Source: Tengunoibacter tsumagoiensis
Lineage (GTDB): Bacteria; Chloroflexota; Ktedonobacteria; Ktedonobacterales; Ktedonobacteraceae
Direction: 5' to 3'
Assembly: GCF_003967535.1 (NCBI RefSeq)
Contig: NZ_BIFR01000001.1
Location: 1,293,493 to 1,357,492, forward strand
Length of the DNA: 64,000 bases
The notes under the pieces: model-generated
Database searches by the model: none
Told to the model about the DNA's origin: nothing
The model's input: only the letters and a program-made list of their open reading frames with translations
Translations under genes and position numbers: made by a program
Part shown: positions 18,551 through 27,247 of the stretch, piece after piece
How the letters are laid out: each line of letters opens with the position of its first letter
Position numbering within the stretch: the first letter of the stretch is position 1

Positions 18551-18721
18551 AGAATGCAACTCCTTTTATAAATGCAGAACCAGAAACGTTGAAGGCATAG
18601 CCAGTAAAACCCCATGGTACAGGCGACAATCCAGACTCCCCAGAAGAGAGCAGCGTTATTCTCTCTACCATGAGATGTTCTATAGTATTCATATATGAAA
18701 GAAAGGAAGATGTATTGGTGG

Positions 18722-19381
18722 TTATGATTCCTCTGTCTTATGAACTCCTGTGGAAGGAGCTAGAATGCTGCGAAAATACATACGTTTAACACAATCTATG
18801 AGCTGTTCGGGCTCAGATTCTCCCTGCTCAATGAGGCGACGGTAGTTCTTCACGGCAAAGAGCGTCCCAAAGAACATGCTTTGCATTAAAGCCGTTGGGA
18901 GAGACGGATCGAACTCACCCGTGGCTTTTCCTTCTTCAAGTAAGCTTTGTAATAACTGCTCCAGATTATGCATCAGAGCGCCCTGTTTCTCGCGCATGAC
19001 GGGGCGGAGATCAACGGTATTAAAGATCAGATAGAGCAACCGTCCCCGTTTGATAAGCAGGCCGCGATGAATTGTCTCCAAGACCGATTCAAGGCGTTGA
19101 GTGGCAGAATGGTTGGCGGAATCGGTGCGTTGAGCCTGTTCAAGCAGACGGAGGATCGTGGCCAGTTCCCTCTCTAAGAGGGCCAGCACCAGATCTTCTT
19201 TTTTGGCAAAATGCAGATAGAGCGTTCCTTTGGCAATGCCCACACGTGCAGCAATCTCATCCATTGACATCTCATGGTAGCCCTTTTCCAGCAGGACTTC
19301 CTCTGCCGTCTGTAGGATTAAGCCTTCTCGCTCTAAGCGCTGTTTCTCTTTGAGCGAGCGAGGAGCACTCGTCTCATGCAT
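18722..19381 (-). CDS. TetR-family repressor of the export modules
   Basis: 219 residues. The N-terminal helix-turn-helix is clear: ILQTAEEVLLEKGYHEMSMDEIAARVGIAKGTLYLHFAKKEDLV (about residues 22-65). The C-terminal helical domain binds the inducer and dimerises, with no recognisable ligand motif. An in-frame TTG at 19402 lacks a ribosome site, while GGGGAGG lies 6 bases before the ATG at 19381. The promoter carries a TGACT-N4-AGTCA dyad (19459-19478) also found upstream of module 2, so the protein probably represses itself and both exporters. This is inferred from the shared operators. Confidence 0.92.
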   Translation of the reverse strand: MHETSAPRSLKEKQRLEREGLILQTAEEVLLEKGYHEMSMDEIAARVGIAKGTLYLHFAKKEDLVLALLERELATILRLLEQAQRTDSANHSATQRLESVLETIHRGLLIKRGRLLYLIFNTVDLRPVMREKQGALMHNLEQLLQSLLEEGKATGEFDPSLPTALMQSMFFGTLFAVKNYRRLIEQGESEPEQLIDCVKRMYFRSILAPSTGVHKTEES

Positions 19382-19458
19382 GGATTCCCTCCCCAAAAGC
19401 AAGTGACTAAACAGTTGACGTATGACTTTTCTGCTGTCTTTTGACTTGCCCAGTTGAT

Positions 19459-19506
19459 TAATGACTTTATAGTCATTAGATTACCAGAAGGTCACATGAA
19501 AGTCAA
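19459..19506 (-). promoter_or_regulatory. Promoter and TetR-type operator of export module 1
   Basis: On the minus strand, TTGACT (-35, 19506-19501), a 17-bp spacer and TAATCT (-10, 19483-19478) are followed at once by TAATGACT-ATAA-AGTCATTA, an 8-bp perfect dyad at 19478-19459. The dyad overlaps the expected transcription start, a usual repressor position. The same layout occurs at 22983-23027. Confidence 0.75.
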
Positions 19507-19650
19507 GCAAATTCTTCATTCAAGATGCAAATAGTACTAAATAGGCTCGGGACTATTTCGGTCTTTAGGAGTCCGCATGGCAGGAAGATACAGAATGATA
19601 TAGAAAGAAGAAGGATATCGAGAATGCAGGTTCTTTTTGTAGAGATAGAG

Positions 19651-19702
19651 AATGGTCAGATCAAGAGAGATTCACTTGAGAAACTCTCTTGATCTGACCA
19701 TT
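19651..19702 (-). terminator. 19-bp perfect stem-loop after export module 2
   Basis: Arms 19651-19669 and 19684-19702 pair perfectly with a 14-nt loop. It lies 24 bases beyond the stop of the last module-2 gene. No strong T run follows. Confidence 0.7.
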
Positions 19703-19725
19703 GTGCAGATATGCGCGAGATAGAC

Positions 19726-20274
19726 TTAGTGTATTGCGCCAATTTCATTGGAGGGATGAGGAGTGCGGAGAACAACAGGCAGAGCCTGCGTCATATCGCT
19801 CGCCTCAATCAGTTCAATAAGATGAGAAACGCGTTGTAGTCGCCCTTCAATCTCATTGGCCTGTTGCTTCAGATGATAGAGCTGTTCAACAAGCTCATGC
19901 ACCTGTTCATCAGCAACGTACGTCAGGTTCTGATGATTGGCATAATCATCAGAGATAACGGGAGAAGTCTGAGGAATCTGCTCTAAGAACGTCTCCTGCT
20001 CTTGATCCTGATGAGTTGCTTCAGTCACAGCCGAAGCATGGTCAGCGCCAGCGAACTCCAGTTGAGGGACGTCCTCATGGAGAGGTCGAGCAAACTCCAG
20101 TTGAGGGACCTCTTCTGGAGGACGTGCCGGTTGTTGAGTGATGAGCGTCTGAGTAGAGAGATTCTCTACCTGTGCAGAAGGAGAAGTCTGTGATTTTTTG
20201 CCAGTGCGCAGGACGAAAAAGGCTCCTAGCAGAGCGAGAATCCCCACTACAATCAATCCACCTGATAACAGCAT
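19726..20274 (-). CDS. Membrane-anchored coiled-coil protein, third gene of export module 2
   Basis: 182 residues from the ATG at 20274, with AAGGA 9-10 bases upstream. The longer frame to 20373 has no ribosome site. One N-terminal transmembrane helix (MLLSGGLIVVGILALLGAFF) is followed by a Pro/Glu/Gln linker containing VPQLEFA twice. A coiled coil lies at about 130-165 (VHELVEQLYHLKQQANEIEGRL). It is the paralogue of the 15609-15998 protein, with a longer linker. The linker repeat comes from a DNA-level duplication of about 33 bp (20051-20125), so linker length seems free to change. Role inferred: accessory subunit of the MFS/HlyD exporter. Confidence 0.8.
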   Translation of the reverse strand: MLLSGGLIVVGILALLGAFFVLRTGKKSQTSPSAQVENLSTQTLITQQPARPPEEVPQLEFARPLHEDVPQLEFAGADHASAVTEATHQDQEQETFLEQIPQTSPVISDDYANHQNLTYVADEQVHELVEQLYHLKQQANEIEGRLQRVSHLIELIEASDMTQALPVVLRTPHPSNEIGAIH

Positions 20275-20429
20275 AGCTCTTTTCCTTTCAGCGGACCCCC
20301 TGAAGAGAAGGAGTATCAATAGACCCTGCCCCCTCTTCAGTTGAGATGGTACTTTCACAATGAAAATGCTCATCCGGGATCAAGATCTCTTGCGGGCAAA
20401 GAGATCTCTAGAGTCCAGCATAATCTGAC

Positions 20430-21074
20430 TTAGTGGAGGTGAATGGTCACTTCGGCGCTCATGCCAGGCATAACCGCATTGCCGCCGCGTCCGCCATCCA
20501 GCGTAATCACGACTGGAATACGCTGCCCGACTTTTGTAAAGTTGCCGCTAGCATTATCAGAAGAAGGAAGCAGAGCAAACGAGCCAGCCGTAACTTGAAC
20601 GATCTGCTGTACATGACCGCTATAGGTTGTCCCACTATAAGCATCCACGTGGATATCGACATCCTGGCCAGTCTTAATGTCATTAATCTTATTCTCATCA
20701 ATATAGGCCATGACATGAATATTATCCAGATTAGCAATCTGAACAATGGAGGCAGCGGGACTCACACTGGTACCAACGATACCAGAGACCTGAACGATCG
20801 TTCCTGCAATAGGACTGGTAACTTCGACTGGAGCTGGAGTGGCACCCACAATCGTTCCAATCACCTGACCAGCAGTCACTGTATCGCCTAATTTGACGGC
20901 CAGCGTTTTCAGTTGCCCATTCTGAGGACTGGTAACACTGACGATCTGACCATCGATTTTGGCATCATCGGTTGTATAGAAAGAATAAGAGTTATAGAAC
21001 CAGTAGCCAGCTCCCCCAAGAATAGCGAGAAAAGCCACCACAACCAGGACTGTAATAAGAATCATGCGACGCAT
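20430..21074 (-). CDS. HlyD/EmrA-type adaptor protein, module 2
   Basis: 214 residues, collinear with the module 1 adaptor. A transmembrane helix (about 6-28) is followed by YTTDDAKIDGQIVSVTSPQNG, then lipoyl half SPIAGTIVQVSGIVG near 87, and barrel strand DENKINDIKTGQDVDIHVDAYSG. Both copies keep VTAGSFALLPSSD-like and PGMS..VTIHLH ends, showing that they diverged by simple drift. The long hairpin is again missing. It lies between the MFS gene (65 bp upstream) and the coiled-coil gene. Confidence 0.9.
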   Translation of the reverse strand: MRRMILITVLVVVAFLAILGGAGYWFYNSYSFYTTDDAKIDGQIVSVTSPQNGQLKTLAVKLGDTVTAGQVIGTIVGATPAPVEVTSPIAGTIVQVSGIVGTSVSPAASIVQIANLDNIHVMAYIDENKINDIKTGQDVDIHVDAYSGTTYSGHVQQIVQVTAGSFALLPSSDNASGNFTKVGQRIPVVITLDGGRGGNAVMPGMSAEVTIHLH

Positions 21075-21139
21075 AGCACGTATCTCCCTTAGAAAAAATG
21101 AAAACGGATGCAGAAATAGAATAAGAAAATGTGGAGTGC

Positions 21140-22765
21140 TTACCCCCCTAATAAAGCTTCCTCACGAGCCTTTGCCGCCTCTTCCTGTTCATGAGCGCTC
21201 ATAGGCTCTTTCGATGATTTTTTGCCAGAGCCGACAAAGAACGCTGCAAGAATGGCAACTACCGTCAGGATCACGCTCAGCCAGAAAGCATCCTGGATGG
21301 CCAGCATATATGATTGAACCTGTAGCTTTCCAGCAATCATCTTCATTGCTCCAGCCGTAGCTGCCACAGGCGAGAGGCCACGAGAGATCAGGAGCTGCTG
21401 CATACCCATAGCCAGATGTCCAAAGCTAGAAGCTGGCGTCACCTGCTCAGCCAGATGTCCATAGTGTTGTTTTGTCTGACTCTGTACCAGCGTAGCAATG
21501 ATCGAGACCGCCAGCGAGCTCATCACAAAGCGTAGCGTTGTATTCACCGAAGATGCCTGAGAGAGCATCCGAGGTTTGATATCACCCAGAGACGAGACAG
21601 TGAGAGGCTGCATACAGAGACCGATGGCAAAGCCGCGAATCACCAGCAGGATCTGGAAATAGTTATAAGGTGTCGAAAGATTGACAGAGGTCAGCAGCCA
21701 GAGCGTAAGGCCAAGTAGCGCTAAACCAGGAATGACCACCGCCCTTACCCCCAGTTTATCCACCAGGCGACCGCCAATCAGAACAGCCACCATCGAAGCA
21801 AAAGCCTGAGGCAAAAGAAGTAAGCCAGACTGATAGGCACTCAAGCCACGGAGATTTTGCAGATAGACGGGGACCAGAAACAGACCACCATACATCGCAA
21901 ACGTCACCAGGACACTTGCAATATTACTGGTCGTAAAAGAACGGGTTGCAAAGACGCGCAGATCCAGCAGTGGCTGTTTGCCCTGTTTTGCAATCATCAG
22001 CTCCACAGCAATAAAGATCGCCAGTAAAATTATTCCACTGATCATGCAGCCCATCACCGTACTCGAGCCCCAGCCATCGCTACTGGCGCTGGAGAGCCCA
22101 TACAGTAAGAGCGCAAGGCCACTTGATGAGAGCAGAAAGCCAGGTAGATCGAAATTGACGCGAGCCTCATCATGGTTATTGCGTAGAAAGAAGAAGCCCA
22201 TCAACACCCCGGCAATGCCAATGGGAACATTAATAAAGAAGATCAAAGGCCAGCTCGCAAAGGTCACAATATAGCCACCAAGCGTAGGACCGAAGGCAGG
22301 AGCCAGCAGAATAGGGATACCCAGAAAGCCCATTGCCGTTCCCCGTTCCTCAGGAGGAAACTCTTGATAGAGCATGGTAATTGAAAGAGGAGAGAGGAAA
22401 GCACCTGTAAGACCCTGCAGAATACGAAAGATAATTAAGATCTGGAGGTTCCATGCCAGACCACAGAGCGCTGATCCCAGGGTAAAGCCAGCCAGAGCCA
22501 GCAGGTAAAAGCGTTTATTGCCAAAGCGATTTGCAAGAAAGGCCGTTAGCGGAGTTGCCACCCCCTGTGCCAGCGTGTAGCCAGTGAGCACCCATTGGAC
22601 ACTATTAAGATCGGCACCAAAGGCGTTTTGCAAGCGGGGAATTGCCACATTGACAATTGTGCCATCGAGCACTGTCATAAACAGTCCAAAGACGACCACA
22701 ATGGCGACAATCCACTTGTACGAAACTCCTTCCCTTTGCCGTGTAGCAGGTGCAGGAATTTGCAT
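21140..22765 (-). CDS. DHA2-family MFS multidrug exporter, module 2
   Basis: 541 residues, 14 predicted helices, closely similar to the module 1 permease along its whole length. Examples are VLDGTIVNVAIPRLQNAFGADLNSVQWVL, LAPAFGPTLGGYIVTFASWPLIFF and the C-terminal VAILAAFFVGSGKKS tail. Helix 1 reads D-G-T here and D-S-T in module 1. AAGGAG lies before the ATG. No TetR gene accompanies this copy, but its upstream region carries the same promoter-operator as module 1. The two copies may differ in substrate range. Confidence 0.93.
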   Translation of the reverse strand: MQIPAPATRQREGVSYKWIVAIVVVFGLFMTVLDGTIVNVAIPRLQNAFGADLNSVQWVLTGYTLAQGVATPLTAFLANRFGNKRFYLLALAGFTLGSALCGLAWNLQILIIFRILQGLTGAFLSPLSITMLYQEFPPEERGTAMGFLGIPILLAPAFGPTLGGYIVTFASWPLIFFINVPIGIAGVLMGFFFLRNNHDEARVNFDLPGFLLSSSGLALLLYGLSSASSDGWGSSTVMGCMISGIILLAIFIAVELMIAKQGKQPLLDLRVFATRSFTTSNIASVLVTFAMYGGLFLVPVYLQNLRGLSAYQSGLLLLPQAFASMVAVLIGGRLVDKLGVRAVVIPGLALLGLTLWLLTSVNLSTPYNYFQILLVIRGFAIGLCMQPLTVSSLGDIKPRMLSQASSVNTTLRFVMSSLAVSIIATLVQSQTKQHYGHLAEQVTPASSFGHLAMGMQQLLISRGLSPVAATAGAMKMIAGKLQVQSYMLAIQDAFWLSVILTVVAILAAFFVGSGKKSSKEPMSAHEQEEAAKAREEALLGG

Positions 22766-22982
22766 AATAGAAAAACTCCTTCACAATAACAGATAGAGAA
22801 CAGATAGAAAGTCAGCAACGGGTGGCAACATTTTTTAGGAGCTCTATAGTCGTCATTTTCCTGCCCTGTTGGGCACAAAAACGCCTCTATTCGAATTTGA
22901 CTGGTATTCTTCAAAAGATGGTTCTGACCACGAAGTTACTGTGTGACCAAAACTATTATTTTATGACCACTCGAATTATGTT

Positions 22983-23027
22983 TGACTTTGTAGTCATGAA
23001 TTTACCACGAAGTCACCCTGGTGTCAA
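22983..23027 (-). promoter_or_regulatory. Promoter and TetR-type operator of export module 2
   Basis: On the minus strand, TTGACA (23027-23022), a 17-bp spacer and TAAATT (23004-22999) are followed by TGACTACAAAGTCA (22996-22983). This dyad differs by one base in 14 from the module 1 operator. The spacers also share GTGACYT..TGG. The distance to the MFS start is about 220 bp. Confidence 0.75.
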
Positions 23028-23110
23028 GAGCTTTTAGCCATTGGTCATAGGAGTCTCGTTTTATAGGAGAGAGAAGGGAGAAGATACTAGTGAGAGGGAG
23101 GGGTTAGCTG

Positions 23111-23247
23111 CTGGACTCCATCGAGCGTACTGATTGCTCGATGTGTCCAGCTATCTACAGGCGGTGTGGTCATCTCACTATTCTTCAGCTTCCAAAAAGC
23201 AGAAGTGAGCTGTAGTAGTGACCGGTTGTTCGTTCTGATAGTACCGG
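23111..23247. other. Cluster of three hairpins, candidate structured RNA
   Basis: Hairpin A is CTGGAC-TC-CATCGAGC with GCTCGATG-T-GTCCAG (23111-23149). Hairpin B is CTCACT with AGTGAG, with further pairs inside (23174-23209). Hairpin C is CCGGT with ACCGG (23222-23247). They are evenly spaced, and no coding frame explains them. Direction is unknown. On the minus strand they would lie upstream of the module 2 promoter. Confidence 0.4.
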
Positions 23248-23886
23248 ACCCTGTGTCATCGCCACGAATGCTTGATCCCAAAGCATTTTCAATGCGATTG
23301 AGCGATTGAAAGGAAGCGATTAGCAAGGTGAACTATGGAATCCAGATGAGCAACTGAATAAGAGAAGCTATGAGGATGAATTGAACATTCCGTTCCTCTG
23401 GTGCACCAGAATCTCACCTCTTGCCTCTCCTTACAACACCGTTCTATCCAAAGAGATAATTGGGAGGGAGGTATAGCGCAATGGAGACGATGGTTCGAAC
23501 AAGTAGTGAAAAGTGGCAATTGCGCCTTCCCCTGTCCCTCTGAGATTATAACATGCTCAAGCAGGATAAATCAGTTTTTCATCATTAAATTTGTATTAAC
23601 ATTTTCAAGTGATAGGAATATGCTAAATTATGAAAATAAGTGATTTGTGTAACAAAAACAACAGTGCCGGGTGAACTTCTTCCCCCTTATTATGTGGAGT
23701 TGTTTCTTGAGGCTGTGCTAGTGGCAGTGCCTGAACGACAGAAATTTTGCAATCAGGCTCTCTGCTACGTTTAATGGTATAGAGAGAGTGATGTCAGTTT
23801 CAGCAACAGATAGTGGGTTGCATCCACTGTTTGATATAATTCGTATTACCACATGCATACTGTTACTAAAGGAGGAGCCCTGATTT

Positions 23887-24321
23887 ATGTATTGTGCAAC
23901 TTGTGGACAACCGATTCGAGATGGTGCTCAGTTCTGCGAAAGTTGTGGTGCACAACTGCAAGTACCAGGAGCTGTAACGCCTTATGACTATAAAGCGACC
24001 CGAGGGACGCGTCAGCGCAATGAAATTGCCGATCCTTATAAAGATCAGATTGCCCAACTCCGTCTCCAGATCAAACAGCTAAAACTGGATCTTAAACAGA
24101 TTAACACGGGCATGTCTACGACGCGTTCACAATATTATCAGACATCGGCGTTTGTACCACATGGGTTGTTGCGTCGTGGCTATAAATGGATTGAGGATAT
24201 TCGCCTCTTAGGCCCTCAGCAGCAGAAGCAGCGCCTGCAACAGGAGATTATATCCCTGGAACAACAACTGCTCGGTCTTCAGCAAGCCCAGATGCAATGG
24301 AAGAACACGAGGCGTGGATAG
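23887..24321 (+). CDS. Zinc-ribbon protein with coiled coil
   Basis: 144 residues. Residues 2-23 are a zinc ribbon (CATCGQPIRDGAQFCESCGA) of the type that starts many membrane or regulatory proteins. Residues about 55-78 (YKDQIAQLRLQIKQLKLDLKQI) and 110-138 are amphipathic coiled coils. No transmembrane segment is present. AAAGGAGGAGCC precedes the ATG by about 8 bases, a strong ribosome site. The gene stands alone. A scaffold or adaptor role is likely but not shown. Confidence 0.82.
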   Translation: MYCATCGQPIRDGAQFCESCGAQLQVPGAVTPYDYKATRGTRQRNEIADPYKDQIAQLRLQIKQLKLDLKQINTGMSTTRSQYYQTSAFVPHGLLRRGYKWIEDIRLLGPQQQKQRLQQEIISLEQQLLGLQQAQMQWKNTRRG

Positions 24322-24346
24322 ATTTCAACTAATGTGCATTAGTAGT

Positions 24347-24413
24347 AATTCACTGAAGGAAGGCTGAGAGGGAGTGGAGACGATAGATCATCTCAGTCTT
24401 TCCTCAGTGAATT
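24347..24413. terminator. Bidirectional stem-loop
   Basis: AATTCACTGA (24347-24356) pairs with TCAGTGAATT (24404-24413). GGAA and CTGAGA extend the stem inward with small bulges. It lies between convergent genes. Confidence 0.7.
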
Positions 24414-24428
24414 GTCTCAAGGAGACAG

Positions 24429-24863
24429 TTACTTTTGTGTCTGTTGTTCTTGCCAGAATTTGAGCATGAATCTGGTGCTTTCTGTCAGGTCCAGGGAATG
24501 GACCTTCTCTAATGGCAGAAAGATCATGGCCTGTCCTTCGCCCAGGATGACATCTTCCTGTTGTGCCACCGTTGTTGTACTGTAGACATGCCATTCGCTG
24601 TGCCGTCCAGGAGTTGATTCCGAAGGGAGCAGTCCTTGCCAGACCAGGGTAATAGGATGAGCAAACTCCAATCCTGACTCCTCCCATAGTTCGCGGCGTG
24701 CTCCTTCCTCAGGTGATTCATCTCCTTCCAGACTGCCTCCTGGGATACACCACTTATTAGGAGCGACTGGCGCTTTATCATCACGATGCTGCATTAATAA
24801 TTCATGGTGCTGATTGAAGACGAGAATAGTGGCTAAACGTCGATGAGGTTGTCGTGTAGACAT
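24429..24863 (-). CDS. Nudix hydrolase (MutT-like)
   Basis: 144 residues. The Nudix box GGSLEGDESPEEGARRELWEESGLEF fits the consensus fully (about residues 42-67). The N-terminal strand RRLATILVFNQHHELLMQHRD and APNKWCIPGG are typical of small MutT-like pyrophosphatases. The start region is soluble, unlike the Nudix protein at 12822. Possible roles are removal of oxidised or damaged nucleotides, or hydrolysis of another nucleoside diphosphate derivative. The gene is single. Confidence 0.9.
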   Translation of the reverse strand: MSTRQPHRRLATILVFNQHHELLMQHRDDKAPVAPNKWCIPGGSLEGDESPEEGARRELWEESGLEFAHPITLVWQGLLPSESTPGRHSEWHVYSTTTVAQQEDVILGEGQAMIFLPLEKVHSLDLTESTRFMLKFWQEQQTQK

Positions 24864-25044
24864 AAATAGTCTCCTTAGATGCTTTCTGGCTTTTTGACAT
24901 GTTGTATAGTGCAGAAAAGTATCATATGAACAGTGAGAACGCTTCCATGCTCAGCTTCTTGTACTGTTTTCAGCAGGTCAGTCCGAAGATGGGTCTCCTG
25001 CATGACCTGCCTTCATTCTCTCAATCAGTATAACAAAGAAAAGT

Positions 25045-25113
25045 CGGAACAAACAGCGCCAGATCTCTTTTTACATCTTGCTTACAAGAAGAGATCTGGC
25101 GCTGTTTGTTCCG
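25045..25113 (-). terminator. 25-bp perfect stem-loop after the ABM gene
   Basis: Arms 25045-25069 and 25089-25113 pair perfectly around a 19-nt loop. It lies 19 bases beyond the stop of the gene at 25132. The minus-strand continuation is T-rich. Confidence 0.75.
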
Positions 25114-25131
25114 GGTTGGAAAGAGAAGCGT

Positions 25132-25422
25132 CTAACTGATGACTTTGCCAGAGAAATAGGTGACGAGATTCTCACCGCTCTGATTGCTGCTATCTGTACC
25201 GGCGTGGTGCTGCTTAAACATTGGATGATTGGTGTATTCTTTCAGATCTTCCTGGGACTCCCAGCGTGAGATTGCCCAGATCACCTGCTTCTCATCGGTC
25301 CAGAGCTCAAGGCCAAGGAAGCCCTTGAACATCTTCATGTGGGGAGCTGCATGCTCAAAACCTGCAATTACCCGCTCATGCTGTTCAGCAGGGACGGCAA
25401 CTTTATTCATCGCAATAAACAT
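25132..25422 (-). CDS. Antibiotic biosynthesis monooxygenase (ABM) domain protein
   Basis: 96 residues, one dimeric ferredoxin-like ABM domain. FIAMNKVAVPAEQHERVIAGFE is the first beta-alpha unit. FKGFLGLELWTDEKQVIWAISRWESQEDLKEY holds the typical central strands, with W in I.RWES. HPMFKQHH lies near the end. Close relatives are IsdG/HmoB-like haem-degrading enzymes and small quinone-forming monooxygenases. I see no firm catalytic Asn/Trp/His set, so activity is open. It stands alone between two stem-loop-bounded units. Confidence 0.82.
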   Translation of the reverse strand: MFIAMNKVAVPAEQHERVIAGFEHAAPHMKMFKGFLGLELWTDEKQVIWAISRWESQEDLKEYTNHPMFKQHHAGTDSSNQSGENLVTYFSGKVIS

Positions 25423-25639
25423 TGGTGCTTTTCTCCTCTATCTATAGACACACGTAGAGTCGTTGGTTGTTTTTACAATCCTCTGTATTGTAGAATGGTC
25501 GAGACATGGAGTCAAGTTTTCTTTTCGTGTAAGAGGGATACGACAGGGCAAAAAAAGTGTCATCAAGGCTCAAGAAATGGTTTCAAAGAACGTTTCCTTT
25601 GGTAGTTCCTGATAAAAAAATGTACTGATATACGCAGAA

Positions 25640-27244
25640 ATGAGTATCTGTATGGATAAGAAGGGGCAGAGTCTCATTGGAACCCAATTGGGGACCTGTA
25701 TTCTTAAGCAACTTATTGGTTCTGGAGGTATGGGCATGGTCTTTCTGGCCCGTCAATCCTTGCCAGTTCGTGATGTCGCGGTCAAAGTTTTGCGTCCACC
25801 GGTGAGCATACATTCGGAGCAATACGCAGAATTTCTCACCCGTTTTCGTCGCGAAGCCAACGTGGTTGCTCAGTTGGATCAGATCAATATTCTTCCAGTC
25901 TATGAATATGGTGAGCAGGACGGATCAGCCTACTTAGTCATGCCTTATCTTTCAGGGGGGAGCTTAAAGGATCTGTTAGCCAGGAAAGGTTCGCTCTCTC
26001 CCCAGGAGGCGCTCAGCTACCTTGAGCAAGCCGCTGCTGGTCTGCAATATGCCCATGAGCATAAGATTGTGCATCGCGACATCAAGCCAGCCAATATGCT
26101 CTTTCACTCCGATGGTCGACTGGTGCTGGTTGATTTTGGCATTGCACGGATTGTGCATGATCCTGGTCAACCAGGTGAGCCCACATTAACGGGACCAGAG
26201 CACCTGCTTGGATCGGTTGAATATATGGCCCCTGAGATGGTGCGTGGAGGTCGCATCGATGCGCGAGCAGACATCTATGAGCTAGGCATTGTTCTGTACC
26301 AGATGCTCAGTGGTAAGGTTCCATTTCAGGGCCAGACGCCTCTGGTCGTAGCTGCGCAGCAAGTAGATGCCTTCCCCCCTTCGCTGCTATCAGTGAACGC
26401 ACTTATCACTCAACCAATGAATGCCGTTGTACAGAAAGCGCTTGCAAAACGTCCAGAAGATCGCTACAGCTCAGTAAAAGATTTTGCTCAGGCCTTCCGG
26501 ACAGCCGTTCTCCTTTCGTTGAATCCACCTTCGCAAAATCCACCACGAAACGTGCCCCCATCAAGAGAGTTAAATGGATCGCTCTATACCCCTTTTCAGA
26601 CAGAGGTTTCCGTTCTCAGTAGCAGTCCAGCTAACCATGAAGCAACCTCTGCATCTCCTCTCCATCCTCAGTTGGAGAGCACGCAGCCAGGCCAGATCCC
26701 TTCACCTCTCATCCCGCACGTTCAGCGAGAAGGGCGCAAGCAGGGGTCTTTCTGGTTTATTGGCTGCTTGATACTTCTTCTCGTGATCGGGATAGGTGTC
26801 TGGACCGGGTGGCCAACAATTCGCCAGATCGTGCAGACGCAGCAGACCAATGCCAATCATGGTCATGAGATGGCCACCGCGACACCATCGCCATCGCCAA
26901 CTGCTGATCCATCTCAGCAGGCCATCGACGTCATTCAAGCCTTTTACGATGATGTGAACCATTCAGATTACAAGAGCGCCTATCAATTGTGGGGAGCAGA
27001 TTATCAGAGCAAAAATCCCTATGCGACCTTTGCTCAGGGATATGCCCAGACCCAGCATGACGATATCTCTTTTGGCAATGTAACGCCGCAGGCCAACGGG
27101 CAATATATCGTCAATGTTACCATTCAAGCTACTGAGCAGAAAGATAATGGAACAGTCGTAACCACCTATCGAGGAACGTATACCGTAGGTATGGAGAATG
27201 GTAGCTTAAAAATGATTACAGGATTTATTCAAGTCGTTAAATAA
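25640..27244 (+). CDS. Eukaryotic-type Ser/Thr protein kinase with extracytoplasmic NTF2-like domain
   Basis: 534 residues. The kinase domain is at about 15-285: GSGGMGMVFLA loop, VAVKVL lysine, IVHRDIKPANML catalytic loop, DFG as VDFGIAR, and MAPE. It is of the PknB/Stk class. A Pro/Ser-rich juxtamembrane region follows (290-370), then a transmembrane helix (FWFIGCLILLLVIGIGVWTGW, about 375-395). Outside is a domain of about 110 residues (QQAIDVIQAFYDDVNHSDYKSAYQLW...) of NTF2-like appearance, in place of PASTA repeats. A similar domain ends the protein at 33615. No clear ribosome site precedes 25640, and an ATG at 25652 is an alternative. FHA proteins in the window may be partners. Confidence 0.92.
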   Translation: MSICMDKKGQSLIGTQLGTCILKQLIGSGGMGMVFLARQSLPVRDVAVKVLRPPVSIHSEQYAEFLTRFRREANVVAQLDQINILPVYEYGEQDGSAYLVMPYLSGGSLKDLLARKGSLSPQEALSYLEQAAAGLQYAHEHKIVHRDIKPANMLFHSDGRLVLVDFGIARIVHDPGQPGEPTLTGPEHLLGSVEYMAPEMVRGGRIDARADIYELGIVLYQMLSGKVPFQGQTPLVVAAQQVDAFPPSLLSVNALITQPMNAVVQKALAKRPEDRYSSVKDFAQAFRTAVLLSLNPPSQNPPRNVPPSRELNGSLYTPFQTEVSVLSSSPANHEATSASPLHPQLESTQPGQIPSPLIPHVQREGRKQGSFWFIGCLILLLVIGIGVWTGWPTIRQIVQTQQTNANHGHEMATATPSPSPTADPSQQAIDVIQAFYDDVNHSDYKSAYQLWGADYQSKNPYATFAQGYAQTQHDDISFGNVTPQANGQYIVNVTIQATEQKDNGTVVTTYRGTYTVGMENGSLKMITGFIQVVK

Positions 27245-27247
27245 TCC

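Larger units (their letters stand above)
22766..23886. other. 1.1-kb intergenic region, no gene found
   Basis: It contains the module 2 promoter-operator (22983-23027), three consecutive hairpins (23111-23247) and AT-rich sequence at 23570-23660. Open frames here lack ribosome sites and family similarity. The repeated GTGACC/GGTCA half-sites at about 22925-22970 may be further repressor contacts. Confidence 0.6.

Noticed and set aside
23460-23540. tRNA-like stretch with TAGCGCAATGG and GGTTCGAAC
   Set aside because: The D-loop-like and T-loop-like parts are too close, no anticodon arm or 7-bp acceptor stem can be drawn.
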